Source of the DNA: Ceriagrion tenellum | Lineage: Eukaryota; Arthropoda; Insecta; Odonata; Coenagrionidae | DNA: 64,000 bases | Assembly: GCA_963169105.1 (NCBI GenBank) | Contig: OY720639.1 | Span: 51,255,848 to 51,319,847 of the forward strand | Direction: 5' to 3' | In this document: in pieces, positions 26,441 to 39,200 of the stretch | Layout: each line of letters begins with the position of its first letter | Numbering within the stretch: the first letter of the stretch is position 1 | The notes under the pieces: generated by a model | What the model was told of the DNA's origin: nothing | What the model saw: the letters and a program-made list of their open reading frames with translations, nothing else | The model's database searches: none | Made by a program: the position numbers and the translations under genes

Positions 26441-28043
26441 ATTTATGGCGTTAATTCCTTTGGTAGCCTTGCCAGATGAAGTCTGATACGCTGACAAAAA
26501 ACTGTACTTCTTCCCTTCACTCTTCATACATACGCGTCCTTCCATCCCTCATCACCGTTTCCCCCGTCTCTTAAGTCCCTCCTCCCTTTATAAGCCTCCC
26601 GCCCTGATCTCGAGTTACTCGCGGGAAGGGAGGGAAATCCTTCGTCTCGCCCAATTTGCCGCAGCCCTCCGTCCAAATCTTTTCGTGCCCCACTTGTTAT
26701 GTGGCGTCTCACAGATTTCCGCCTCGTCAATCACGCTGCACAAATTAACCGCGCGGGTGAGCGTGCTTCACAAGCATAGCCCAGGATACACTCTTTTTTC
26801 CCCTCGGGAAGGGTGTGATATTTCTCGCTCCCAACTGCCCTTAACGTCACGACAATCTTTACGTAGATTACGTGCATTCTCAGTTGAGTTGTATATCGAA
26901 GCGTTTTTATGGCGGCCTAATATTTATTCCCATCTGTATGGGATGGTTGAGTGAATTGAATCCTTTTGAATGCCCGTTTTATTTTTTTTTAAATTTGAGA
27001 TAAAATAATTATTTCTCAGTTCCGAGGATGCTTTCAAGGTCGTTAAAGTTTAATTTGATTTAAGTTCAGCAGGGTCACATCAAGGTCATACCATTTTCTG
27101 ATGACCTATAGGGGAATTTAATTATAATTGAAGAAATGAAGCTCTCAGAAACAGAGGTTGCTACTCACGTTTAAAGAGTGCTTCAAATGGTGGGCTACTT
27201 TAATACGGTAAAATAGTTTCTGCGGCTCGCTACAGCCATTTTCATATTTTCTGATTTAATGAGCTCATATTTCTTCCTACAGTTTAATGGATTATCATGT
27301 TTTATGTACCTGCGAGTTATTTATTACGCCACGTTCTTGAACGTATTAAATATTGGGCCTAAGGTCAGGTCTGTACCTCTTATCGTACTGATAGCCTCTG
27401 GTATAGCCTATAAAGGAAACATGCTGAAAATGTCATTCATAAAGAGACGTTCATGCATAGATACTTCCTTCCTATGATGGTATTTTCCGTATAAATTGCT
27501 ACATGAACCCTCGGTTATGAATATGATTTACATAGATGACTGGCTTGAAATTAATAATTCCTTCGATAGTAAACTCTCGTCTGGTTATTGTGTTCTTTTA
27601 TTGAAAGAGCGTGTTCTGTCTCTTAAAAATGCTTGATCACTCATTCGGAGACATTTGCTTGGGCTATCTCGGAAATTTTCCGTCTCAGCTCTTATAATAT
27701 GATTTTTTTTATTCTATCCCGGATGAATGTTTCATAAGAGAAATATGTGCCCGTCCAGGCCCAATCGGATGCCGGACAAGCGTTTTTCTTATCTCCTAAG
27801 GCAATTGCATCTCACTCCTGGCATATTTTCTTCCTAACTTCGATGAACTGCAGACTCAGCGGTCTATGCTTCGCCACCCACGCAGGCGGAACCTTGAGCC
27901 ATATCCACTTTGCACTTCTCCCTCTTCCAAGCGTCGATGAGGCAAGGCGAATGGTGAGATCGAGACTTCAGAATCGGATCCGCCGTACGATTTAGTACAA
28001 CGGCTGTAAATAGGATGTTACATGGTTTTTCGCTCTTCAGCAG

Positions 28044-28110
28044 TCTGCTTATAAGTGTGCTTCTGCTTTTTATCATGCTTATAAATCTGCTTATAATTCT
28101 GCTTATAAGT
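28044..28110. repeat. 12-bp minisatellite ctgcttataaNt
   Basis: Three contiguous 12-bp units at 28075-28110 (atgcttataaat, ctgcttataatt, ctgcttataagt), with a further unit at 28044-28055. Confidence 0.8.
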
Positions 28111-28394
28111 CTTTCATATTAAGCCCGATATCCAAACTCTCATCCCCAACAATAAGTCATTGAGCCAAATATTATCACTCAATGATGAGAATATGGTCTC
28201 GAAACATGAATTTTTGCATCCGTCGGCCTCCTTGAATCACAGTCTTGAAATGGAAGAATTAGTGGCACCTATAACTAAATATTCTCGGATATTTTCCTTG
28301 TAGATTCTGTCTGATGATTCTGATCTGGGTTCGCGTGCGAGTTGTGTTCAGTTATGCCGTTATTCTGCAGGAGAAAGGGAGTATTTTAGTGTTA

Positions 28395-28845
28395 TTTCAT
28401 TGGTCGTTCAATCCTAGGATTGGTTGACTGCAGCCCTCCACCTTTCCCTATCTAATGCTAGTTCCTTTACCTCCTGATATCTCCTCCTATGTACTTTTCT
28501 CTTGACTTGGTCCATGAACTTGTTCCTTGGTCTTCCTCTGGGGGCTTTTCCCTCTATTTTGCCTTCAATTTTGTTCTTCACAAATCCATTGTGTCTCAGG
28601 GTGTGTCCAATCCATCTAGTTCTTCTTTTCTCTATGGTATTCCGCATGGTCCTTTCCTCTTCTACTCTTCTGTACACATCATCTTTTTTTATTTTGTCCG
28701 TCCATTTTATCTTCAGCATCCTCCTCCAGCACTAGGTTTCGAAGTCTCGGAGTCTGTTCTGGTCAGCTTTTCCAATGGCCCATGCTCCCGATCTTAAGAG
28801 TGCTACGCTCCACACGAATGTTTTCACATACTTTTCCCTGGTTAA
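28395..28845 (-). mobile_element. best-preserved RTE-like LINE 3' tail
   Basis: On the - strand the sequence reads from KYVKTFVWSVALLRSGAWAI through one stop to a 101-codon open frame (28719-28414). That frame contains MLKIKWTDKIKKDDVYRRVE, RRTRWIGHTLRHNGFVKNKI, GKIEGKAPRGRPRNKFMDQV and ELALDRERWRAAVNQS. This is the conserved tail downstream of the reverse transcriptase in RTE-like LINEs. It ends near caatcctaggattgaacgac (reverse complement), shared with the copy at 815-1095. 5'-truncated with one stop, hence younger than its sister copies but inactive. Confidence 0.85.
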
Positions 28846-29199
28846 TTTTCATATACTGTCAAACAGCCTAATAATGCTGTTTTCTGGGGAGAATAAAATT
28901 GAATGAATAAATTAAATAAATGTAACTCGCTAATGTAAATTAACTCGCTAATTTTCATGCTTTGCCACGAAATATGTGCCTATCTGAACATATTGACAGT
29001 GGAACTTAATAATTTGTAAAAAAAGATGTAACGTTTCGCATTTGATCAACATTGATTATTAACATGATGAGGATTATATTAAGTTAAAAATAGTGTTGTG
29101 GAGTCTTACCTTCCATTCGACGGACTACATGCTACGCTCTCCAATCTCTCTCCAATCGGCATTCAAAGAGAAATAGAAGTCCCTCGTAAAAATCTAATT

Positions 29200-29310
29200 C
29201 ATTGCAAGAATTCAAACCTAGTTCCTCAGTATGGGAAGTCAGTACTCTTACAAAAACATTAACGTTCTACCCTCTCACATACCATTGAGCGTTATTCTTC
29301 GTATTATTAT
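29200..29310 (-). mobile_element. tRNA-derived SINE head
   Basis: On the - strand tggtatgtgagagggtag (A-box region, about 29284-29267) precedes ggtttgaattc (B box, 29219-29209). No acceptor stem pairs, so it is read as a SINE relic. Confidence 0.5.
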
Positions 29311-29314
29311 CTGT

Positions 29315-32300
29315 GAAGTGATAACCGAACAGGTAGCTAACCGTAAGCGTATTTTCTTGATATATTAACCTTTTTTAAGAGATGTGCGTGATTGTTCGAA
29401 ATCCTTAAAATTATTTACCTCTAGAATTTTTGTTGTTATTTCTGCAACCTTCTAATATTTTTTCTGAAATATTCCTTAAACCTTACTTGTTTTTCTTTCT
29501 TTACTGCACAATCTCTGAATTCAAACGAACTATTGCTCAGAAATAATTTTGTCTTAGCAATTCTTATTTCAGTGCTCTGTTTTGTGTGATATGCGTTTAT
29601 AATTGAAAGAATTTGAATCACGTCCTAAGAATTGCGTAAAGGATTGTTAAATACTTCTATTTTTTTCTCTTTGGGAGCCTCTACTGGCCTACCTGAAGCC
29701 TCTGAATCGGTTTCAGCAATTATTGATTTATCACTGGTTTTAGACCTGATTTTTAGGGTGTATCGAGATCCAAAGGCCATTTAGCTACTCCTCCGGTCTC
29801 TTTCTTCAATCCGGAAAGTAAATATACTCAATGAATGTACATTAAGTTTTGAAATGAATGTTTTTGTCTTTGGGTTTCTCTGGGGCCGATCCTCTATCGA
29901 GTCGACACTTGACAGCCCGTGCACTTTTCTTCTTTTCAGCATGCAACCTGATTGCTGCACGTGTATATTTATTGGGAGCGAATTAGATATTAGATTATCT
30001 TTATGAATATATTTTGCTCCTTCTCTTTCCGCCAGAAATTTTAAAAAGCCGGAACAATAGACTTTTTATTGATACAGGCATAATTTCTTGCTTCGGTTAT
30101 AGTGTCTAAATTACAGGCCTTCTGTTTTCAAATATACCCTTCCAGTTATTTTTCAATTATTTTCCTACTGGAGAGCATTCTCAAGACCTTTTTTTTCTCG
30201 CAACGTCCGAAGTTTGCAATTGCCTCTTTTGAGAAAGCTGACCCGTATATTCATTGGTATAAAATATTCTGATTATGATGCAATGGCCTGTGATTTTACT
30301 GATTTTCCTGCCATAAATTCTTTTTGCGTTTTGTCCTACTGCTACTGTTGCAATTTTTCATCATGCTTTGAAAATGTTCAATGATGAATAGGATAAAGGC
30401 TAATTCATAATTTTTATTGGTAAAGCCATTCTATGACGGAGGTCACGTTAATCATACATTCACCTCATATCGATAAGCTATTGCCTTTAAGGCCGTTATT
30501 CTATTTTAAATGTACCTGTTTAGCCTGTTAATTAGCCTGTTTTGCCTAAATAAAGAATTCAGAATGTCTTGTCTGAACAGAACTTGCTTCGTACAAGGCT
30601 GCAAAACAGGGAATGCGTCTACGAGGACCCAAAATAGGAGACTTGGATTGAAAAATAAGAATCTGTTCAAGGCGGCGGTAAGTGCATTCTTTTTTACCTA
30701 CACTGCAATGATGGCCACTGGGAATACTCATGAAGTTACCTCGCATTATTATTAAATTTCCGTATAGCGATATTCAGGAAGTGCTAAGAAGTTAATTGTG
30801 CATTTGTAATTAAATTTGTAGAGGAATTAAATACATCTGTACACCTGACGTTATTAAAAAAGTGTATAATTACGTCCCGCGTGTATTACTACATTTTTAT
30901 CGTCTACATTATGATTACTTGTAAGTAAAAACCAATTAATATTCATGGCAAAATCGGTAAGACGTGTTTATTTACAATCTGTCGACTGTATTTACATTTG
31001 AACTTCCGTCTTTCATCACTTTCCAAAAAGTTGATTGTTTACGGAATTCTAGACTACAGTTTTTGGCAACGAGATTCCAATCCATAATATATATTCATGA
31101 TTTTAATATTTCAATTATTTTTATCAGCAACCTGTGATTGATTTTTTACTCAATTAGCCTCCAAAACAGTTGTAAGATTTTTTCATCTTCTCATGTTTTC
31201 AACAGTAATCCCTGTTGCCATACCTAATAATGTGGACCGCCAATGCAGCTTTTTATGTATTCTTTTTGGGCCTCATTCTGTCTGTGGAATTCAGTCAATG
31301 ACTGTTTTATTATCTCAACAATGTTTTAATGTCTTACAAGCGAGATTTGAAAATCTCAAGACTCCAGATGCCATAATTGAAAATGGTGAGTTAGCGAATG
31401 TGCTGATCGTCTCCCAGACCAGGTTAGCTGTCAGAGACACGGCATGCAAAACGAAATGACTCATCACGAAAACTGTCCTTCTTATCAGCAGTGCCTACCG
31501 CTGATAAACGAGGTGAGGAAATACTCTTGGCACTTCATTGTTAACCAACATTTTCTACTTAAATTTCGTTGGATACTGACCTAGAAGCTTGGGCAATAGA
31601 AGGGCGTATTTCAATTGGTTCTGCTGACAAAAAGGATACTCATCTTCTTCGTTATTTTTTCAAATAAGAGAAATGGCGTGTCATACTTTTGATATGAAAA
31701 ATTTTAAATTCATGTGGTATGGTAACCTTTAAAATAATCCCTTATTCTTGGAACGAATCCATCGACCCACCATACTGAATTCGTAGGGCGGTATCATATT
31801 TAAGTATGTATTTACACGTAGTAGATCAAAGCTTTTGAAATGCCTAATTCATGTGTCTTATCTCTCATTGGTTCCATCGTTTTCCAGCCTCAGCGGTTGC
31901 GGAGTAACGCCCTCACCCCTAACCCGGTGGTCGCGGGGTCGAATAACTCCTGGGTGGGTATTTACCATATAGGGTGCGGTTTTTTGCGTCGCCTAAATAT
32001 GTGAATCGGTAGTTATTGGCGAATGTGGACACCAATAGAGTAACTATCACTATTATTAGTCCTAATGAACTTTTACCAATTGGTGATCATATAAGTATTA
32101 ATGAATGATACATATACGATGGATAATTTGCATGGAAACCCTGGCAATGGAACGGTAATAAGTTGAGTGCTGTCGTTGTCGCCATTTAGGAATTTTCAGA
32201 TTACGTATCCAGTTTAATAAGTTAGTTTAATAAGACAGTTGTTTTCACCTCCTTGTGTGTTAAATCCCAGATCGCCCTTGTATCCCATCAAATCAATCGC

Positions 32301-35300
32301 ACTCCTGCTTGTATATGCGATTAGAATTGAAGCTTTCACAATGTGCGTCAAGAGGAGAATGGAGTAGGTTCGATGGACTGAAAGGAAAACAAACGACTAA
32401 GAGCTGGTGTTTTGGTTGGTGAGAAGAGGTTTCGCTGCGAGAAGAGACTAAGAGGCAGCAAAGGATGTGCTTATTAACAGTAAGTAAGGATGTTTGAGTA
32501 AAGATGTTGGAGGCTCTGATTGTGGGAAGGATATTTGGCAGGCGGGGAAGAGGAAAGAAAGAAAGAGGTTCTTAGGATGACGTGAAGGGAGACAAGACGA
32601 AAAGCAAGGTGAATAAAGAAATCGCTCATGCACGTAGTACTCTTGAGTTTATCTCTTACTCTTGAGTCTTATGCCGTAACAGCTCTTTTGCTTCACCAAT
32701 ATGCTGGGCCTGGCTACGCGATGCATGAACCCGTACGAGATCATTTGTGAATGCATTAACGCGTGAATGGGACCATTTCGCGGCCTTGCTATCACGCATT
32801 CGCACAAGTTCTTGCGGTTGGTTACCCGATGAATTTTTGATGGGACATGCATTCATGCAAGAACTTTTGGGGGTAATGAATCGTGTAATCAGGGCTTAAG
32901 ACATTCTGTTCGGTATTCTTCATTTTTACAATATTTTACTTTTCCTGGTCTTTGCGTCGTTTTATAAGCCTATCTGAGAATCTTCTTCTTTTAGTTTTTT
33001 TAGTAAAGGCGATCTTATCTCCATCTAAAAACGGGCTTTAATCGGAGGATTGCCCCACGTAAAGAATTTTGCATGTTGATGACCGTTTTCCTTTTTTTAT
33101 CGCACTAAAAATTAATGTTTTGAGGTAATATCGCCAATATAGTTGACATGAATATTTCGCCAATTTTGATCTCAGACTACCCTAGAAAGTTAATTTTTTA
33201 CTCGGAAAATCTTTAGATTCTGATAGGCGCCTGTCATTTCTTACTTCTAAAAAGACTGTGGGGTACAGAGTTAGCATATTCAGCCCACCATAGTACCAAC
33301 GTCTCCCCAAATTCTTACGTCATCGGACTCAGGGCTCGCGCTAAAGTCACTGGAGTCCGTTTACTGGCGCCTGCGTATCGTGTTGTGGGTGAAGATACTG
33401 TTATCAGGTCATTGAATGATGACAGATAAAGATTTTTTCATGTCTCGAGACTCTTTTAGGTCGCTTTTCCGTGCTGTCCGCGCTAGCCGCCCGGCAGGAG
33501 TCATGGTGCCCCGTGGTATTTTGGGAGCCGGCATGACCATCGTCGCATCCGTCTGGCTCGAGGCGTCGTTATCAGTCAGGAATTCTTAATTACGGGGCGT
33601 TGGGAATCCTGTGATACCGAGGCAATGTGGTGGTGAATACCCGGGGAGTGACTCGGGCGAAGAGCCAAATGTTTTCCGCCTACGACACTAATGAAGGAGC
33701 TTATCGCGTCTTTAGGTCCATCTGAGACGTCACAGCCAGCGTTCGTGAAAGAAAACTCTTCTCCAAGAGCAGTGCTTCTCTGATGAAACGATGCGCTGAA
33801 GTGTAATGCTTGCTTTCGTAGTTTACTTTACCTCATCGTTATCGAACTGAGTATTCAAACCATCCATGGCTGTTATGATATTTATTCCAGAGCAAACAAA
33901 TAAGCTTACATGTGAATACTTTCTGGTCTCAAAGTCGTCCGTGGAAAATTTCACAAGCTGAGTGAATTCTGCGACTCCAAAGTGAGCCATTAAAAGCGTC
34001 GTTTTTTTAATCCAAGGCTTAATTTGAGTAATTCACTATCATTTCCACCTTTTTTCATGGAATAATGAGTCTATATTCACTCTAAGGTAAACAAGTAGTT
34101 GGTGCTTACAACATGAATGTAGTTCTTCAGGCTTTCTCTTAGGGAAAAATTATTGTCCTATTCCTATATTTTTTCTATATTCCTATATTCTTTCGGCGTG
34201 GATAATTGCACTCACCACGAGCCAGTTTAGTATGTCGTACGTCAAATTTTGTAAGAAAAATTATTCGCTTAGAAGAGAGTTTCCTATTCACTGGTCGCAC
34301 GCACGCCCGTTTTGATTAGGTGTGTACTTGTTGGTAATGTAAAAGGTATCGCTATGCCTTCTGAGATTTTTAGTCATTTTTAAATTTAAAAAATATCGGG
34401 GGCAAAATATCAAACCATGGAGAACCAGACGCATCGACCAAGCAGCAGCTGATAATCGAAATTCTGGGTAATATAATTATGACCACTGATGTACCTCTCG
34501 ATGAACACTAGGCGTAATTACTATTAGGTAGTATATTTAATAATCATATGTACCCCCGTTATTTGAGAAAGCGCCATTGGAAGCTGGCGTGTGTGCTTTA
34601 TGCAAGATCCTATGTTCCAGTCACGCCGTAAATATTGTGAATAATTGGCTAGTCTGAGGCTCCCTGGAAATATAATGGCTAATTACTAGACGCACACGGG
34701 TATGAAATCTGCATATAGGTAATCGGATACAGCGGCCTGCTTTGAGGTCTGAGTAGCGAAGGAAAAGAGCATATTCGCTGGAATCACTCAGAGCCAGTTT
34801 TTCCTCGCTGCTACAGCTAGAGCGGCGGTCTGACAATCTCAACCCTTCCTCAAGACGCATAAAACCCACTAAGACACAATTTGAAATTTAAGTTTGGTAA
34901 AAAATATGTCGTTCTTCTTCTTACTTTTCAAATTATGCACCTAATTGAAAAAAGTTTCTTGTTTTTCAATAGTAAAATCATTTATGATAACATCCAAATC
35001 TATTTCTTTTGTCAGTTAATGTAATAGGTAATAGGGAAATATTCCTGACAAGTTGTTTGAAATTGATTAGCTTTAGCTGTTAGTATAAAAAATTTTTAAA
35101 TGTTTACTCTTTAAAAAAAAAATATAATGGTTTTTTAATTCCAAAAATGCCGACCGGAGAGTACGGCCTCTTCTACTCATCCCTGGCCACGCTACTGATT
35201 TAAGTATTAACGGGTTCAAATACTTAGAATTAATCTTGTAATCAAGCTGGAGTTCGATTGTGGACGTGTGTTAGGAAGATGTGTGGCACCAGATGACACA

Positions 35301-36150
35301 GCAGAACATTGGTGCTTTTCCGAGTCTGTAATTTTTTCATTTATCTTGTTCCATTGCAGGAAATTAGGGGAGTCTTTCTAGGACAAATATGGAACGTGAA
35401 GGTTGTAAGGATTATGCCGAAGTTTATACCTGCAATTTATGTTGACCGATTTTCTGCGGTACAAGGACTCGCAAACTCGAGTCCTTGGGCATACAAGCGG
35501 TATTGTCGTGAGTCCATGTGCATCCACTACGACTGCACTCCATAAGTCTCGTGCCTTGTTATTGCTTCACGTCTCCGCGCGGATAGATGTGTCTCATAAC
35601 ACAAGAATGCTTACGCGGCAGTCGTATTGCAAACTGATGTGGCGAAACGCGGATTCTACTCAATTGGCGACTTTTTTTTATTCTTGCGTTCCTTGGGCCT
35701 CGATTCTTCTCTCGCCCCACTCGCCGATTTTTTTTTCGCGCGTCGTTTAAGCCAGGAGAAGTGTCCGCCCCCTCTTTAGCGTGAGCAGTATTCAGGCAGT
35801 AGTGCCCCAACTCCCTTTCCGGGTGGTCAGTGCCGATTATCAACGTTTGGATATCGTGGCATCGTAATTATTTTGTTCATGACTAAGATCGCCATGGATA
35901 ACATATTTGGACGGAATCAAGGATCCACCCGCCGCTTTTAACGGAGGTATTACGTGCGATTTCGTAAGTGACTCTCACCGAGACCCTGAATACTTTCTTG
36001 ATTAGATTATTTGTATTTATAAGTGTATTAGGTAATGTTTATTAGTGGAATTTACTCTCCCGAGACCGATTTAATTCACGTATGTTAATTTATCAATCTA
36101 ATTTTCAATGTATTCCTTTGTCTCGGGCGTGATTTCGTGGAAATTGCTTA
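29315..36150. other. gene-free DNA
   Basis: One SINE relic at 31885. A GC-richer patch at about 33330-33720 is the only other notable feature. Open frames at 31193-31459 (+), 35439-35750 (+) and 35559-35843 (-) show no domain and are probably chance. Confidence 0.5.
31885..32010 (+). mobile_element. tRNA-derived SINE relic
   Basis: tcagcggttgcggagtaacg (A-box region, 31890-31909) precedes ggggtcgaataactcc (B-box-like, 31935-31950), followed by a short unrelated tail. Resembles tRNA-headed SINEs of arthropods. Confidence 0.5.
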
Positions 36151-36156
36151 GCATTA

Positions 36157-36260
36157 TAAATGATCAGTATAACTTAGTTTTTCCACCATAGATTCATATA
36201 CCATCTATTCACATAAGTAGATAGATCTATGTGGAAAAACTAAGTTATACTAATCATTTA
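36157..36260. repeat. near-perfect 104-bp foldback
   Basis: The left arm 36157-36193 (taaatgatcagtataactta...) is the reverse complement of 36225-36260 with one mismatch and one extra base. The loop is 31 bp. The stem of about 36 bp is either a young miniature element, a palindromic insertion or a candidate small-RNA precursor. Confidence 0.8.
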
Positions 36261-36264
36261 CAAT

Positions 36265-39200
36265 AATTTTCAATGTATAATTGATGCGAAGACTGGTGAT
36301 TTCTCGTCTTCTTTCACCAGTGCTTGCGTAAACTTTCAATCCCTGGTTTATGACTCTGGTTAAATATTTTCACGGTCTGAAGATCGAGGGTAATACGTTC
36401 TGATATGGAAAACGGCCACGTTTTTCAATTGACGTTCTAATTAACTAATTTATGTCCAAATTCTCAGTTGACATCAAGATATCGAAAAGGCTGCTCCAGC
36501 TAGTGGTTAAGATCCAGGCATTATAAAACTGAGTATTAGCGTAAGAAATAAGTTAGGAGGGTACAGTTTTTTAACTGAGAAGTATTCAGCGCTGCATCCC
36601 TCTTGCCTTTTATTGACCGAAGTGGTTATTTTCCCGGATCATTCCATGGATGTGTTGAAGGTAGCCTTTTTGTGCCCTGCGACCGTAATTTGCGAGGAAA
36701 ACAGCATTTCGTTTCTCCTCCAAATGGCTTGTAATACTTGAAAATTGCTGGAGAAAAATGCTTTCTTTTGTAACCCGATTGGCAATCGATTTGAGATACT
36801 GCTGAATAATTTGTATAACATTTAGTTTATCACTCTATCTTCAGGCACGCGTGCAAGATACGGCTGGACTATAGCTAGCTTTTTTACCTTTGGGAAACGC
36901 CGGAAGAAATGCGTACACGTTGGACTGAACTGTCTAATCGTCAGCAAATATTAAGACTTCGTGGTGATGATATTAAGAGAGCTTATGAGGGTATTTTGTA
37001 AGAATTATTAGTAAAGGTGTCCTAATTTAGATACATTAAGGTGGTGATGAAATTATATATTCTAATCATAACAATAACCTGATGTTAAAAATAAGGCTCA
37101 ATTTTTCACCGAGCAATCTGAGTACTTTGACTAGTGTTCTTCTATAAAACCGTTCATCTGGTGGTCTTGTTTCCCTTGATAGAATGGTTTACGCCAGGCG
37201 TTCACAACCTGAGAAGATTTCTACCTATGAAGTGAATTTTAAGGGGTTAATGAGGGTATTAGGACTATTAGTCAGAAAAATGTTATGCTCTGTCGGTGTA
37301 ATCTGTAAAAGTGCAGGTTTTATAATTTATTTTGTGGCGCTCAATAAAGTATATGAATCGCCACAGATTAAAAGAGGCTCTTAAAGATGGATTGTTATCG
37401 TTAGCGGGATCCAGTCATCATTCATTAAATATATATTTGGAACGGGGGATGGTATTCCGAACGATGAAATGTAAATACGAGGTTGAGATTCACTGATTTA
37501 GGCTAAGAGAGCGCGGATTCATCATCTTCCTTTTTCCTTACAGCCATAATATTTCAAGTCTCACTCCAAATTTAAGCGATTGCTTACATTTATATATCTT
37601 CAGATACATCGCTGCCTTGTTCTATTATCGTGATATGTTTAATAACAGCATATCAGTCGCACAATTTTCAATAAACACTGATTTTCGGTATGAGACATGA
37701 AAGGCATTTTGTGGTGTTATGGGAGCTATATTTCTTGGTGTTGCTGACCTGGTGAATACATTTCGCTAAACGCACTGCGAAGAGATTTCAAACTTTTATT
37801 TCCATCTCTATCAGATATACTGTAATCTTTCACCATCAATGAATATATAAAGCAATTGAGGTTATTATCGTGCTAAAGAATAGCTATACTTATCCGCAGC
37901 TGAGGTTTCTACGCGTTTGGAGGAATTAAGTGGTGTAGCATGTTCATTAATCCTGTTCCTTTTTTGTCGGGCGATATTTTTATAGACTATTCACGGTTCC
38001 TCTTTAAATGTTTCCCAGTTCCTTAATCAGCTCCTACTCAGATGGTCTCAGATAATTTGTGAATATTCCATGAGCGATCTTACTCGTTGAATTGTTTCTT
38101 TCTCTGACTTACCCATCTCGCCTATCTATGACATCTATCTTTTTCAAGGATTACCCAAATATACTCCTGAAGGTCCCCCTTATTAGAATAAAAACATCGC
38201 AGTTTTGTCTGGATTCTTCGACACTCCTCCTTTCTGTTACATGAAGACGGCGTTTATTCCTGGAGAAACGATGAGCAGTTGCTTGTTCCGAGGCAAATGG
38301 TATATGCTTGGAAAACGTGGTACCCATGGATATCCATAGAGTGACTTATCTTGCTCTTATGTTTCAGATTTATTTTTAGCCACACAAAATTTCCATGAAA
38401 TTCATCCATCATTGCCATGAATGTTCATCGGCAAAATTGTTTATTTCACTGTGGAGTCGACCCGAATGTGCTCTAATGTGTAATTTTCTATTCGGAACCA
38501 CGATTATATGATTCATTTAATGTCCTCTTTTCCTGGAGCTACTGTTTGCGTTATATATGGAAAATATTGCCAAAAACCTGAATGATCTTGCTAGAATTAA
38601 AACAATTTGTAGTGTTGCAGAGCTTGAAAATTACAATTTTATGTTGAAACTGGTCGTTACCTCTAGACGAAGGTCTGTCGAGCATGTGTCTGTCGAAGTC
38701 TGTCTGTGGAGCATCACCTATTTGTTTCGTTTCTGTAATGGGACTATTCCACAAAGTGAACCCCTCTATAGTTAGTTTTTGTTATATTATTATCTTTTGA
38801 TATGGTAGTTACTGTTTCATTTACGAAGAACTCTTTAATTTAACCTGCCTAGCTATATGAGGGTGAGGTATCACTGAGTTGGATCATTACGTGATGTGAG
38901 AATCTGCTGATGCTCTCGTTTGAGCAATTTATTTACAGGTGCGTTCTTAGTTTACGAAACGAGTATGCGGCTCATGTAACCAGCTCTTTTTGTTAAAGAC
39001 GGTGACGTCACGGAAGAAAAAAAGAAATCGCTTACGTTGACCATCGCAACTCCTTGCGAGTATCTTATGAAACGTCGAGAAAAGCTTATACCCGCTATTG
39101 AGACACTGCCGGGCAAGTGGTATGTCAAACTTCCTAGCGCGTTCTGTGGGACATTGCTTGTGCACTTCAATCGCTGCACCAAGCTGCGGTCCTCACGCAT

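Larger units (their letters stand above)
24285..28394. other. gene-free DNA around the 26.2-kb foldback
   Basis: Apart from the diverged repeat at 25041, the foldback at 26211 and the minisatellite at 28044, only AT-rich sequence and a C/T-rich patch at about 26520-26660. No gene supported. Confidence 0.5.

Noticed and set aside
28489..28797. 102-codon frame on the + strand
   Set aside because: Antisense of the LINE tail on the - strand.
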